Shown here one piece after another: positions 27,382-37,426 of a DNA stretch of 64,000 nt. Within the stretch, counting starts at the first letter, position 1. The number at the start of each line of letters is the position of its first letter. Position numbers and translations under genes: made by a program. The notes beneath the pieces are model-generated. The model searched no databases. It was not told the DNA's origin and saw only the letters and a program-made list of their open reading frames with translations. Source of the DNA: Granulosicoccus sp964390335 (GTDB taxonomy: Bacteria > Pseudomonadota > Gammaproteobacteria > Granulosicoccales > Granulosicoccaceae). The stretch covers positions 90,468-154,467 of the forward strand of contig CAYMHU010000006.1 of NCBI GenBank assembly GCA_964390335.1, read 5' to 3'.

Positions 27382-29517
27382 ATGCCTAACTTGCCCGCCC
27401 TGTTACGTCTTGATGGCAACGCATCCAGCCTGCTAATCGCCACACAATCCTCGATTCCACAGCTGGCCTGGTTTGGGGAAAAACTGGCTTCTGGCATCAC
27501 AGCTAACATGCTGGGTAATCTCAGTAATGCCGCGCATAGTTTTGCCGCCATAGACGAGCGTGCTATTACCGGTTTATTTCCGCAGCTTTCCTCGGGCTAC
27601 ATGGGCTCTCCGGGATTAATCGGGCATCGGCAAAATCAGCACGCCGCACACAAGTTTGAGGCAACCGCTGCGCAGATAAATGAAAATGAACTCACCCTGA
27701 CCTTAACCGATGATAATGCCGAGCTTGAACTGACCATCACCATCTCGTTACATGCAAACAGCGATGTCGCCAGTATAAGCACTCGATTACTGAACTTAGG
27801 TAACACTGACTACTCAGTTAATTGGCTGGCCAGTGCAACTCTGCCACTGCCAAGTCATTACTCACACTGCATTTCACAACACGGCCGTTGGGGCCAAGAG
27901 AACCAGTCGTACAAGCGCCGAATCGGTCCCGGCCGCATCGACATCAGCAATCAGCATGGACGCACGGGTCACGAACATAACCCTAGCCTTATCTGCTGCG
28001 AACAGAATCTCAACGAAGACTCCGGCGATGCGTTGTTTGTGCATATGGCATGGAGTGGCAACTACAGTTTTAAGATTGAACGACTGCACGATGGGGATGC
28101 CTATTGTCAGGTAGGTATGCTGTTAAATCCGGGCGAAGAAGTGCTTGCGCCTGGTGAAACCTTGCATTGCCCAACCGTGCACTTTGCGCGTGCTCAAGGT
28201 CTTAATGCCTGTTCTCAACGCTTCCATCAATTCGCGCGTGAAGCCATATTGCCTGCATGGACACGAAAACCCAGACCCGTGCACGCCAACAGCTGGGAGG
28301 CGATGTATTTCGACTTACAAGATGAAAACTTGTGTTCACTTGTAGACGCTGCAGCCAGCATCGGTGCCGAGCGATTTGTGTTGGACGACGGGTGGTTTAT
28401 CAATCGGCGTGACGATACAGCCGGATTAGGTGACTGGACTGTCGATACCAAAGTGTTTCCAAACGGCTTAAATCCGTTGGTAACCCATATCAGGCAACAC
28501 AACATGCAATTCGGATTATGGTTTGAACCCGAAATGGTGAATCCCAACAGTAATTTGTATCGCAATCATCCCGAATGGGCGTTGCACTTTAATCATATCG
28601 ATACACCACTGGCCCGCAATCAATTGGTGCTGGATGTAGCGCGAGATGATGTTAGCAACTACTTGTTTGAACACATTACCGCGTTAGTCAAAGAGTATGA
28701 AATCGATTACATCAAATGGGATATGAATCGGGATTTGGTTTTGGCTGGTGACGGTACGCACTACAAAGCTTCCAAACAACCACCTGCTGTTTACGCATTG
28801 ATGGCAAGAATAATGGAAGCCTGCCCTGCGCTCGAAATTGAAAGTTGCGCATCCGGTGGCGCGCGCTGTGACCTCGCGGTGTTGAAACAGACTGGTCGTA
28901 TCTGGGCTTCCGATAATATCGATCCGATTGCACGCGCGTCGATACAGCAAGGTTTCCTACGATTCTTTCCAAACGAAATCATGGGTGCACACGTTGGTCA
29001 CGAGCATGCACATTTAACGGGTCGCGGTACGAATCTACACACACGATCAGTCCTAGCTTTGCAAGGTCAGTTTGGCTTTGAGTTGGACGCCCGCAAGCTC
29101 GATAAAGCCGACATAGCCACCCTTAATCATTACACCACACTGTACAAAACACATCGAAACTGGCTAAGCGAAGCGACGTATTGGCAACTGCCTACAAACC
29201 ATGAAAACCTGATTGCTAACGGTCAGGTACGAGCGAATAAACAGGAAGCGCTGTACAGCATCGTGCTGATAGATAGCCTTAATCACACGCGACCAGGTAT
29301 GCAACGCCTGCGCGGTCTCGATGCAACCAAGCACTACGCAGTCAGTTTGGTCAGCACCAACTCAGACGACATCAAAGTGTTTAATCGCACGTTGCCCGAT
29401 TGGTGTACCGAGCCTGTTACCACCACCGGCGAACTACTGCATAGCATTGGCATCCCATTACCGGTATTACCTCCGCAGGCAGCCATACTCATTCATTGTA
29501 GAGAGATAACAACGTAA
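27382..29517 (+). CDS. GH36 alpha-galactosidase
   Basis: A 711-residue enzyme of normal GH36 length with no signal peptide, so cytoplasmic. An N-terminal beta-sandwich is followed by the TIM barrel: FVLDDGWFINRRDD near residue 335, DYIKWDMNRDL near residue 448 with the nucleophile Asp, and EIESCASGGARCDL near residue 490 with the acid/base region. It releases galactose from alpha-galactosides such as melibiose, raffinose or galactosylglycerol. It is the first gene after the promoter, and its stop and the galK start are adjacent. Confidence 0.92.
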   Translation: MPNLPALLRLDGNASSLLIATQSSIPQLAWFGEKLASGITANMLGNLSNAAHSFAAIDERAITGLFPQLSSGYMGSPGLIGHRQNQHAAHKFEATAAQINENELTLTLTDDNAELELTITISLHANSDVASISTRLLNLGNTDYSVNWLASATLPLPSHYSHCISQHGRWGQENQSYKRRIGPGRIDISNQHGRTGHEHNPSLICCEQNLNEDSGDALFVHMAWSGNYSFKIERLHDGDAYCQVGMLLNPGEEVLAPGETLHCPTVHFARAQGLNACSQRFHQFAREAILPAWTRKPRPVHANSWEAMYFDLQDENLCSLVDAAASIGAERFVLDDGWFINRRDDTAGLGDWTVDTKVFPNGLNPLVTHIRQHNMQFGLWFEPEMVNPNSNLYRNHPEWALHFNHIDTPLARNQLVLDVARDDVSNYLFEHITALVKEYEIDYIKWDMNRDLVLAGDGTHYKASKQPPAVYALMARIMEACPALEIESCASGGARCDLAVLKQTGRIWASDNIDPIARASIQQGFLRFFPNEIMGAHVGHEHAHLTGRGTNLHTRSVLALQGQFGFELDARKLDKADIATLNHYTTLYKTHRNWLSEATYWQLPTNHENLIANGQVRANKQEALYSIVLIDSLNHTRPGMQRLRGLDATKHYAVSLVSTNSDDIKVFNRTLPDWCTEPVTTTGELLHSIGIPLPVLPPQAAILIHCREITT

Positions 29518-30705
29518 ATGACTTCCGATGTCACAGGGTTTGACGAACAGGACTTGCTGGCACGTTTTAACCAACGCTTTGGCTCTACCAAAGACTGCTT
29601 TCATTTTTTTAGTCCGGGCCGGGTCAATTTAATTGGCGATCACACAGACTATACCGGCGGCGTGGTGTTGCCTTGTGGTATCGATACAGGCACAAGGTTA
29701 CTCATTCAAAAAACCCCTGACCAACGATTCAGGTTCGAATCCACTAACTTCGACTACACCGCCGATTTAAGTATTGAACAAATTGCTCATACACACGGTA
29801 AAAACTGGATCAACTATCCGCTCGGGGTCATTGATCAGTTCCGACAAAAAGGGTTTGAAATTAGTGGCATTAATTGCGTGTTTTCGGGCAATGTGCCGAA
29901 TGGCGCGGGCTTAAGCTCGTCAGCATCTATTGAAGTTGTAACCGCATTTGCCATTAATGAGTTGTTTGATTGCCAGCTACCGTTGATTGAGCTTGTAAAA
30001 ATATCCATGGCTGCTGAGAACGAATTTGTCGGCATGCAATGCGGGATCATGGATCAATTTGCCGTCACTATGGCGCAACAAAATCACGCCATGTTCTTAA
30101 ACTGCGAATCGCTGGATTATCAACAAGTACCCCTCAATTTAGGCGAATACAATATTGTGCTGGCCAATACCAATCAACGCAGGGAATTAGACGGCTCCGC
30201 ATACAACGAGCGTGTAGCGCAATGCGCACAAGCACTCAGTATTGTGCAACAAGCTCTGCCTGTTAAGTCGCTCGGTGAATTGCGTATCGAACAACTGCAG
30301 TCACACATGCACTTGTTCGAAAACGATAATCTTGCATTGTTACGAGCGCAGCATGTGTGCGGTGAGAACGCCAGGGTAAACTCGGCCGTACACGTGCTTA
30401 AGCAGGGAGACATCGCCGCTTTCGGGAAACTCATGAATGAATCCCACAACTCCCTACGCGATCTATACCATGTTTCAAGCGAACCACTAGACAGCTTGGT
30501 CGCGATTGCTCGCAAGCAAGACGGCGTTGCGGGTGCGCGATTAACTGGCGCAGGTTTTGGGGGCTGTACCGTTAACTTGATTAAGCAGCAGGCAACTCAA
30601 CAATTTATAGAGCTGGTTGGTCATGAATATCAGAACACAACCGGACTCACCGCCGATTTTTATGCAATAAAACCCGGCAATGGTGTGAGGCAACTGACAC
30701 TATGA
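29518..30705 (+). CDS. galK: galactokinase
   Basis: A 395-residue GHMP kinase. GRVNLIGDHTDYTGG near residue 40 is the galactose-binding signature, GAGLSSSASIE near residue 125 the ATP loop, CGIMDQFAV holds the catalytic Asp and ARLTGAGFGGCTV near residue 340 is motif 3. It phosphorylates galactose at C1 in the Leloir pathway. It abuts the alpha-galactosidase gene and overlaps galT by 4 bases. Confidence 0.94.
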   Translation: MTSDVTGFDEQDLLARFNQRFGSTKDCFHFFSPGRVNLIGDHTDYTGGVVLPCGIDTGTRLLIQKTPDQRFRFESTNFDYTADLSIEQIAHTHGKNWINYPLGVIDQFRQKGFEISGINCVFSGNVPNGAGLSSSASIEVVTAFAINELFDCQLPLIELVKISMAAENEFVGMQCGIMDQFAVTMAQQNHAMFLNCESLDYQQVPLNLGEYNIVLANTNQRRELDGSAYNERVAQCAQALSIVQQALPVKSLGELRIEQLQSHMHLFENDNLALLRAQHVCGENARVNSAVHVLKQGDIAAFGKLMNESHNSLRDLYHVSSEPLDSLVAIARKQDGVAGARLTGAGFGGCTVNLIKQQATQQFIELVGHEYQNTTGLTADFYAIKPGNGVRQLTL

Positions 30706-31745
30706 CAAGCGAAGCTTCAGCGAATTGGCAACGACGTTGGCACCCGTTGTTGCAACAATGGGTCATCATCGCTGCAAACTCAGCGCAACGACCTTGGTCT
30801 GGTGCAATACAAAAAAACACCACGACAGCATTACCCGAGCATGATCCTGACTGCTATTTGTGCCCGCGAGTGACTCGTGCATCGGGCAATAAAAACCCCG
30901 ATTATAAAGGTGTTTTCGCATTCGATAATGACTTCGCCACCCTATCTCCCAATGCCCCACAAATTTCGCACAGCGACGACCCACTGCGTACAGTCGCTTC
31001 TGCCCAAGGTCAATGTCGGGTACTTGCGTGGTCAGAAAACCACAACGACACTTTGGCTTCACTCAGCGCCGACAAAATGATTGCAGTTGCAAAGCTTTGG
31101 CAACACGAATACAACACACTCAGCGGCGACCCCAATATTGAGCAGGTTTTAATATTCGAAAACAAAGGTACTGAAATAGGTGTATCCAATTTGCATCCGC
31201 ACGGACAAATCTACGCCAGCAGTTTTGTTACCGAAACTGCTCAACGTATGCGAACCTCTCAAGCACAATACGCCGCAGCTAACGATGGTCACAGTATGCT
31301 GCAAAACATGCTGAATGATCCTCAATTGCAGCGCGAACTAATAGTAGAAAAAAATGAGTATTGGTCTGTAATAGTGCCGTTCGCAGCACGGTTCTCATAC
31401 GAAACCTGGATAGTACCGCACCGGAAACTAAATTCGGTTGCGCAAGCAAGCGATGCAGAAATCGAAGAACTCGCCTTATGCTATCAGCGTCAAGTTCAAC
31501 GTTACGATACATTGTTTCAACGCTCGGCACCCAACATTACGCTGTTACACAACGCGCCATGCGACAACAATGCGGATAACCAGCACTGGTGTTTTCATAT
31601 AGCATTTCATCCGCCATTGCGAGACTCAGAAAAGCTAAAATACCTGGCTGGGTTTGAATCTGGCAGTAATAATATTGTTAATCCGATGCAGCCCGAACAC
31701 GCAGCTGCGCAACTACGCAGTATCACAACTATGCGGCAATCATGA
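30702..31745 (+). CDS. galT: galactose-1-phosphate uridylyltransferase
   Basis: A 347-residue HIT-superfamily enzyme. The active-site His triad is in SNLHPHGQIYAS near residue 163, metal-binding cysteines lie in DCYLCPR near residue 48, and QHWCFHIAFHPPL is the C-terminal conserved strand. It exchanges UMP between UDP-glucose and galactose-1-phosphate. No galE or galM lies in the locus, so UDP-galactose must be epimerised by an enzyme encoded elsewhere. It overlaps both neighbours by 4 bases. Confidence 0.93.
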   Translation: MTSEASANWQRRWHPLLQQWVIIAANSAQRPWSGAIQKNTTTALPEHDPDCYLCPRVTRASGNKNPDYKGVFAFDNDFATLSPNAPQISHSDDPLRTVASAQGQCRVLAWSENHNDTLASLSADKMIAVAKLWQHEYNTLSGDPNIEQVLIFENKGTEIGVSNLHPHGQIYASSFVTETAQRMRTSQAQYAAANDGHSMLQNMLNDPQLQRELIVEKNEYWSVIVPFAARFSYETWIVPHRKLNSVAQASDAEIEELALCYQRQVQRYDTLFQRSAPNITLLHNAPCDNNADNQHWCFHIAFHPPLRDSEKLKYLAGFESGSNNIVNPMQPEHAAAQLRSITTMRQS

Positions 31746-33700
31746 AAATCGGCGTCTGTTATTACCCGGAACACTGGCCTGAGTCCAATTGGGTTAACGA
31801 TGCCAAACACATGAAAGATGTGGGTATCAAAATTGTTCGCATTGGTGAATTCGCATGGTGTCGCTTCGAACCCGAACAAGATCACTACGACTTCGATTGG
31901 TTTACCCGCGCTATCGACACGCTGCACGATGCGGGACTGCAAGTTATCCTTGGCACACCAACCGCCACGCCACCCGCGTGGCTTATTCGCAATAACCCCC
32001 ACATGCTGGCAGTGGGCGAAGACGGCCACACCCGTGATTTTGGCTCTCGGCGCCACTACTGTTTTTCATCCGAACCGTATAAACAGGAATGCAGTCGTAT
32101 CGTGACCAAAATGGCCGAGCTCTACGGTGAGCATCCCGCCGTGGTTGCCTGGCAAACGGATAATGAATACGGCTGCCACAGCACCACCATCAGTTATTCT
32201 GATGCGGCAATTAGCGCGTTTCAACAATGGTGCGAACAAACCTACAAAACCATTGATGCATTAAACGAAGCATGGGGCAATGTGTTTTGGAGTATGGAGT
32301 ACCAACACTTCAACCAAATTGGCGCACCTGTGTTAGCGGTTACCGAAACCAACCCCGCGCATCGACTGGCCTACTGGCGATTTTCATCGAATCAAGTCAA
32401 ACGATTCAATCAATTGCAATGCGATATTTTGCGCAAGTTGTCTCCGGGGCGCGATATCGTGCATAACTTTATGGGCAACTTTGTTGAGTTCGACCATTTC
32501 GATGTTGCAAAAGATTTAGACGTAGCCAGTTGGGATAACTACCCGTTAGGTTTCCTGACCCGCGATGGCGTCAACGCTGAAGATCAAACACACTTTTTGC
32601 GCACAGGTCACCCCGACTCCTCTGCGTTCCATCATGAACTGTATCGAGCCTGTGGTACTGGCCGACTCTGGCTGATGGAGCAACAGCCCGGTCCTGTGAA
32701 CTGGGCTCCTTACAACCCGGCACCACTGCCAGGCATGGTGCGCTTATGGGGCTGGGAAGCATTTGCGCATGGCGCGGAAGTAGTCAGCTATTTTCGCTGG
32801 AAGCAAGTACCGTATGCACAGGAGCAAATGCACACTGCTCTGTGTTTACCAAACGGTGACGAAGACGATGCGGCACGCGAAGTCAGAATCTTGGCCAAAG
32901 ATCTTGAACAACTCGAACGGGTTAACACGATGATGACACCGGCACCGGTCGCGCTCGTGTTTGATTACGCCGGCGATCAAGCGGCGCGTATTCAACAGCC
33001 CGATGGCATGAACTACGACCCCTTAATATTCACGCAACGCGTGTATTCAGCACTACGACAGCTTGGCGTTACGGTAGATATTGTTCCCAGCGAAGCTGCG
33101 CTCGATCAATACAAACTGGTTTGTGTTCCAAATGCAACGATATCGAACGCCACATTAACCAATACGCTGCAGCAACTTGATGTACCCATTATTCTTTTTC
33201 CGCGCACAGGCTCTAAAACGACTGAATGCTCAATCCCCGCCGAACTGCCTCCGGGTGCGTTACAAGCACTCATCAATATAAAAATTACCCGGGTTGAATC
33301 ACTGCCACCAGCAACGCAAATTCAAACAAACAACCACACCGTGTTAATCGATTGGCGAGAACGCGTTGAGGCTGAGTTTGATGCTCACGAGCAATGCGCG
33401 GACGGCTGGGGGTTTCATTATCAACAACAAAACGTGCACTATTTTAATGCCTGCCCGAGGCAAGAAGATTTAATCCAACTGTTGAGCGCTCGACTATCCG
33501 AAGCTGGTATACCAAATCAGGATCTAGGCGCAGGCTTACGCATTCAACGCTGTGGTGACTTAACCTTGGCATTTAATTACGGACCGGAACAAATTACAGT
33601 CAATGACGAAATATTAGCTAATTTTGGTTACAAGTCTGCAGATGGATTCGTACTCGGCACAAATAAGCTTAATCCTGCCGAATTGTGCGCGTGGATCTAA
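31742..33700 (+). CDS. GH42 beta-galactosidase
   Basis: A 652-residue GH42 enzyme without signal peptide. It begins with the typical CYYPEHWPES, the acid/base Glu is in WQTDNEYGCH near residue 141 and the nucleophile Glu in LWLMEQQPGPVNW near residue 312. The trimerisation domain and a small C-terminal beta domain follow. It hydrolyses terminal beta-galactose after import. With GH36 in the same operon, the cell can use galactose in both anomeric forms. Confidence 0.92.
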   Translation: MKIGVCYYPEHWPESNWVNDAKHMKDVGIKIVRIGEFAWCRFEPEQDHYDFDWFTRAIDTLHDAGLQVILGTPTATPPAWLIRNNPHMLAVGEDGHTRDFGSRRHYCFSSEPYKQECSRIVTKMAELYGEHPAVVAWQTDNEYGCHSTTISYSDAAISAFQQWCEQTYKTIDALNEAWGNVFWSMEYQHFNQIGAPVLAVTETNPAHRLAYWRFSSNQVKRFNQLQCDILRKLSPGRDIVHNFMGNFVEFDHFDVAKDLDVASWDNYPLGFLTRDGVNAEDQTHFLRTGHPDSSAFHHELYRACGTGRLWLMEQQPGPVNWAPYNPAPLPGMVRLWGWEAFAHGAEVVSYFRWKQVPYAQEQMHTALCLPNGDEDDAAREVRILAKDLEQLERVNTMMTPAPVALVFDYAGDQAARIQQPDGMNYDPLIFTQRVYSALRQLGVTVDIVPSEAALDQYKLVCVPNATISNATLTNTLQQLDVPIILFPRTGSKTTECSIPAELPPGALQALINIKITRVESLPPATQIQTNNHTVLIDWRERVEAEFDAHEQCADGWGFHYQQQNVHYFNACPRQEDLIQLLSARLSEAGIPNQDLGAGLRIQRCGDLTLAFNYGPEQITVNDEILANFGYKSADGFVLGTNKLNPAELCAWI

Positions 33701-33956
33701 CTACAGTTTCAAGCTGGTACCGCGGTTGAAGTTTGTGATGAATTTGACGGGATTCGTTACGGAAAGGTACATTTTGTCTTCAAATACGTCCCAGATATCG
33801 TTATCCTGTCATCGCAGAACGACTATGACTCGAGCAGACCAGATTGTCACGAGCAAGCCTTGCCGCCAAGACAAGCGATAAGCTACGATACTCGTTGTTG
33901 TTTACGAAGAAAAAACTATCTCAGTAATATTACCGTCCAAAGGAGGACGAAACACT

Positions 33957-35195
33957 ATGTCTTTACGCTTGACCAAACTAGCACTTAGTGCAGCGTTGGG
34001 CAGCCTGTTTACAGGGTCTGTTCTAGCCAACGAATTAATCATCACTTTCGATGATCTTAACCCGGATAAAAAAGCCGCTTACGAAGCAGCAGTTGCGGCG
34101 TTCGAAGCTGCGAACCCAGATATCAAAGTCACCGCAAATAATGGTGATCGTGAAGCTCACAAAGGCACAATCCGTAACGCACTGCAGAATGATGCACCTG
34201 ACGTTATTACCTGGTATCCAGGTAATCGAATGGGCCCATTTGTTGATGCAGGCCTGTTTATGGATATCTCTGACCTTTGGGCGTCAGATCCAAACCTGTC
34301 AAAGAATTTCGAAGCTATCAAACCAACCATGACTCGTGATGGCAAGCAGTGGGGCGTTCCCTACTCTTACTACCAATGGGGCGTGTATTACCGTAAAGAC
34401 ATCTATGACAAATTAGGTCTGACTGAACCAGCTACTTGGGACGAGCTACTGACTAACTGCGATGCTTTGAAAGAGGCAGGTGTTACACCATTTACCATCG
34501 GTACACAGTACTTGTGGACAGCGGCTGGTGTGTTCGATTATCTGAACTTGCGAACTAACGGCTATGACGTACATAACGATCTGACCGCTGGTAAGATCAA
34601 ATACACCGACCCTCGCATCCGCGAAACGTTCGCTAACTGGGAAGTTATGCTTGATCGTTGTTCTTTCGTTAGCACTCACGCAACAATGGATTGGCAGGCT
34701 GCAATCTCGCCGTTCCAAAAAGGCGATGCTGCCATGTATGTAATGGGTAACTTCTCTGTAGGTCAGTACAAAGAAGCAGGTCTAACTGAAGATCAAATTG
34801 ATTTCTTCCAGTTCCCTGAAATCACGCCAGGCCTACCACGTGCAGAAGAAGCACCAGCGGATGCGTTTTTTATCCCAGCTAAAGCCAAGAACGTTGAGAA
34901 CGCCAAAAAGTTCCTAGCGTTTATTGCAACACCTGAAATTCAAGGTGAATGGAATAAGTCGATTGGTCAATTGCCACCAAACGCTGCTGCCGAAATCAAC
35001 ACCGATGACAAGTTCATCGTTGAAGGCATGGAGACATTGTCAACAGCAGCAGGTCTTGCTCAGTTCTACGACAGAGATGCGCCAGCGGCGATGGCTAAAG
35101 CCGGAATGGAAGGCTTCCAAAAGTTCATGCTTAATCCGTCAGCCTTGGATGAAATTCTAGAAGGCCTCGATAAGGTTCAAGCAGAAGTATATTAG
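33957..35195 (+). CDS. sugar ABC transporter substrate-binding protein
   Basis: A 412-residue periplasmic binding protein of the CUT1 type, with a 24-residue signal peptide ending SVLANE. The mature start ELIITFDDLNPDKK and the WYPGNRMGPFVDAGLFMDIS region fit family 1 extracellular sugar-binding proteins. A strong AAAGGAGG ribosome site lies before the ATG. The 256-base gap after the GH42 gene holds no other gene and may contain a second promoter. A terminator follows directly, so this product is likely made in excess over the permeases. Confidence 0.9.
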   Translation: MSLRLTKLALSAALGSLFTGSVLANELIITFDDLNPDKKAAYEAAVAAFEAANPDIKVTANNGDREAHKGTIRNALQNDAPDVITWYPGNRMGPFVDAGLFMDISDLWASDPNLSKNFEAIKPTMTRDGKQWGVPYSYYQWGVYYRKDIYDKLGLTEPATWDELLTNCDALKEAGVTPFTIGTQYLWTAAGVFDYLNLRTNGYDVHNDLTAGKIKYTDPRIRETFANWEVMLDRCSFVSTHATMDWQAAISPFQKGDAAMYVMGNFSVGQYKEAGLTEDQIDFFQFPEITPGLPRAEEAPADAFFIPAKAKNVENAKKFLAFIATPEIQGEWNKSIGQLPPNAAAEINTDDKFIVEGMETLSTAAGLAQFYDRDAPAAMAKAGMEGFQKFMLNPSALDEILEGLDKVQAEVY

Positions 35196-35205
35196 TATCA
35201 GCAAC

Positions 35206-35241
35206 AAGGCCGGCAGCGATTGTTGCCGGCTTTGTTTTTTT
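35206..35241 (+). terminator. intrinsic terminator after the binding-protein gene
   Basis: AAGGCCGGCA at 35206-35215 pairs with TGCCGGCTTT at 35224-35233 (ten pairs with one G-T wobble), followed by G and seven T. It lies inside the transport operon and probably attenuates permease expression. Confidence 0.85.
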
Positions 35242-35302
35242 GTTTGTTGCTACCCCCCTTCAGTAGTTCGTATGTTTCCCAGTTGCGGTATCGGAGAGCG
35301 TA

Positions 35303-36490
35303 ATGGCAACCACTGCTATTAACCCCAAAGATCGATTTTCCACATCGGCAAAGCAGGTAGGTATCGCGGCGTCAGTTTTTGCAGTATGCGCAGTGGCTTT
35401 ATTATTTGTTATCGATACGGCGACGGTACAAGAAGCGCTGGGATATTCCCGACCAATTCATGCGCGGGTGCCAACGTTTTTTATCCGTATGGGTTTTTTA
35501 ATCGCGGCGATTGCGGCGTTATTTTTTCTTATCACGGGTTTGTCTTACTACAAGCGTAACAAGATCGCTATAGCCCCCTGGTTGTTCCTTGCTGTTGGTC
35601 TGGCCTTTTTCCTGGTCTACGTTATCGTTCCCATCTTTCAGTCAATTTCGTATTCGTTTACACAATGGGATGGCCTCTACGATATAAACGGTGATTGGAC
35701 CGGTAAATGGGTTGGCTTTCATAACTATCGAGTATTGCTGGACGACCCTAACTTCTATACTTCGCTGAAAAACAATATTTTGTGGCTAGTGTTGTTTATG
35801 CTGGCTGTGCCAATTGGTTTGTTTCTAGCACTGTTCCTCAACCAGGCAGTGGGTGGCATACGTATATACAAGTCGCTGTTCTTTTTTCCATTTGTTATTT
35901 CACAAGTCGTGGTGGGTTTAATTTTCGCTTGGGCCTACAACCCTGAGTTCGGTCTCTTAAGCGAGATATGGAGCTGGTTTTTTTGCGAAACCAAAGAAAA
36001 CATCATGGGTAATCTTACCCGTGTGTGCTCAGTAGACCCTCCGCAGATACTCGGTGACGAAGACTATGCAACGTATGGCATTATCGCAGCCGGCCTTTGG
36101 CCGCAAATCGCCTACTGCATGATTCTGTACTTAACGGGTCTTAACAATGTGTCTTCTGATCAAATTGAAGCAGGCCAGCTTGACGGAGCCAAAGGTTGGA
36201 AAATGCTGTGGCATGTTGTACTGCCTCAATTAAAACCTGCCACGTTCATCGCTGTAGTGGTGACGGTTATTGGCGCGTTGCGCTCGTTTGATATGGTGGC
36301 GACGATGACAAAAGGCGGCCCTTATGGGTCAAGTAATGTGTTGGCTTATTATATGTACGATCAAGCAGTTGGTGAGGGAGTGGGTCGATACGGATACGGC
36401 TCGGCAATCGCAACAGTTCTTTTCTTAATCATGTTGGTATACATCAGCTACTTCTTATGGCGCATGTATCAAGATGAGAAAGGGAGCTAA
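35303..36490 (+). CDS. sugar ABC transporter permease (MalF type)
   Basis: A 395-residue inner-membrane protein. Two extra hydrophobic helices at the N-terminus (ASVFAVCAVALLFVIDT, MGFLIAAIAALFFLITGL) precede the six-helix permease core; QIEAGQLDGAKGWKMLWHVV is the EAA loop that contacts the ATPase. It forms the channel with the downstream permease for the galactoside importer. Confidence 0.9.
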   Translation: MATTAINPKDRFSTSAKQVGIAASVFAVCAVALLFVIDTATVQEALGYSRPIHARVPTFFIRMGFLIAAIAALFFLITGLSYYKRNKIAIAPWLFLAVGLAFFLVYVIVPIFQSISYSFTQWDGLYDINGDWTGKWVGFHNYRVLLDDPNFYTSLKNNILWLVLFMLAVPIGLFLALFLNQAVGGIRIYKSLFFFPFVISQVVVGLIFAWAYNPEFGLLSEIWSWFFCETKENIMGNLTRVCSVDPPQILGDEDYATYGIIAAGLWPQIAYCMILYLTGLNNVSSDQIEAGQLDGAKGWKMLWHVVLPQLKPATFIAVVVTVIGALRSFDMVATMTKGGPYGSSNVLAYYMYDQAVGEGVGRYGYGSAIATVLFLIMLVYISYFLWRMYQDEKGS

Positions 36491-36493
36491 ACC

Positions 36494-37345
36494 ATGTTTC
36501 CAAAACCCATAACAAACTATTCAACCGGTTTTCAGCTGGCCTATAAACTGGCACTGCCTATCGCTTTGTTTTTATGGTTGTTGCCTCTGTTGGCCATATT
36601 TATGACATCCATCAGACCAGCGTCAGATATCGCCCAGGGTAATGTGTTTGGAATTCCTAGTTCGTTTCAGTTTTTTCAAAACTACGGCGAAGTCTTCGCC
36701 AAGACCGATGCGTTAAAATACCTGACCAATACACTTCTCATAGCACTACCGACGATGGTGTTGTCAGTGGGCTTGGCGTGCCTGACGGGCTATGCATTGG
36801 CTATCTACAAATTTCGCTGGGCGTTGCCGTTATTTTTTCTTTTTGTTGCAGGCAACTTTGTACCCTTTCAGATATTGATGCTGCCTGTTGTTGATATATC
36901 AGTGCGTTTGGAGATCATCAATACTGTGCCCGGCCTGGTCATGTTCCATGCTGCTTTCCAAACCGGTTTTTGTACTCTTTTTATGCGCAACTTTATGAAG
37001 GCATTACCGTTCGAGATAATCGAGTCGGCACGGCTGGAAGGTGTGGGTGAGTTCCAGATTTTCTGGCACTTGGTGCTGCCACTGGTAAAACCTGCAATAG
37101 CGGCCCTTTGCGTGTTGATTTTTACGTTTATCTGGAATGATTTCTTTTGGGCCACGGTCCTGATTCAAGAGGATTCGAGCTTACCTATCACCGTGGGTGT
37201 GCGCACCTTGAATGGCGAGTTTGTTCAACAGTGGCATCTGGTTTCAGCAGCTTCGCTTTTGGCGGCAGTACCTCCTGTCATTATGTTTTTTATTATGCAA
37301 AAGCATTTTATTGCAGGCTTAACATTAGGCGCCACAAAAGGCTAA
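36494..37345 (+). CDS. sugar ABC transporter permease (MalG type)
   Basis: A 283-residue permease with six transmembrane helices. The EAA loop EIIESARLEGVGEFQIFWHL is clear, and the short C-terminus GLTLGATKG is typical of MalG-type proteins. It starts 3 bases after the MalF-type gene and completes the importer with the divergent ATPase. Confidence 0.9.
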   Translation: MFPKPITNYSTGFQLAYKLALPIALFLWLLPLLAIFMTSIRPASDIAQGNVFGIPSSFQFFQNYGEVFAKTDALKYLTNTLLIALPTMVLSVGLACLTGYALAIYKFRWALPLFFLFVAGNFVPFQILMLPVVDISVRLEIINTVPGLVMFHAAFQTGFCTLFMRNFMKALPFEIIESARLEGVGEFQIFWHLVLPLVKPAIAALCVLIFTFIWNDFFWATVLIQEDSSLPITVGVRTLNGEFVQQWHLVSAASLLAAVPPVIMFFIMQKHFIAGLTLGATKG

Positions 37346-37426
37346 AACTTACCATGTAACCCAGCCGTCATAATTGGGCTTTAGGATTAGTGCAGAATAT
37401 TTAAAACCCACATCAGGAGTTTAACT

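Noticed and set aside
33624..33881. An 85-codon frame between the GH42 and binding-protein genes
   Set aside because: It overlaps the end of the GH42 gene, has no ribosome site and gives no protein-like sequence.
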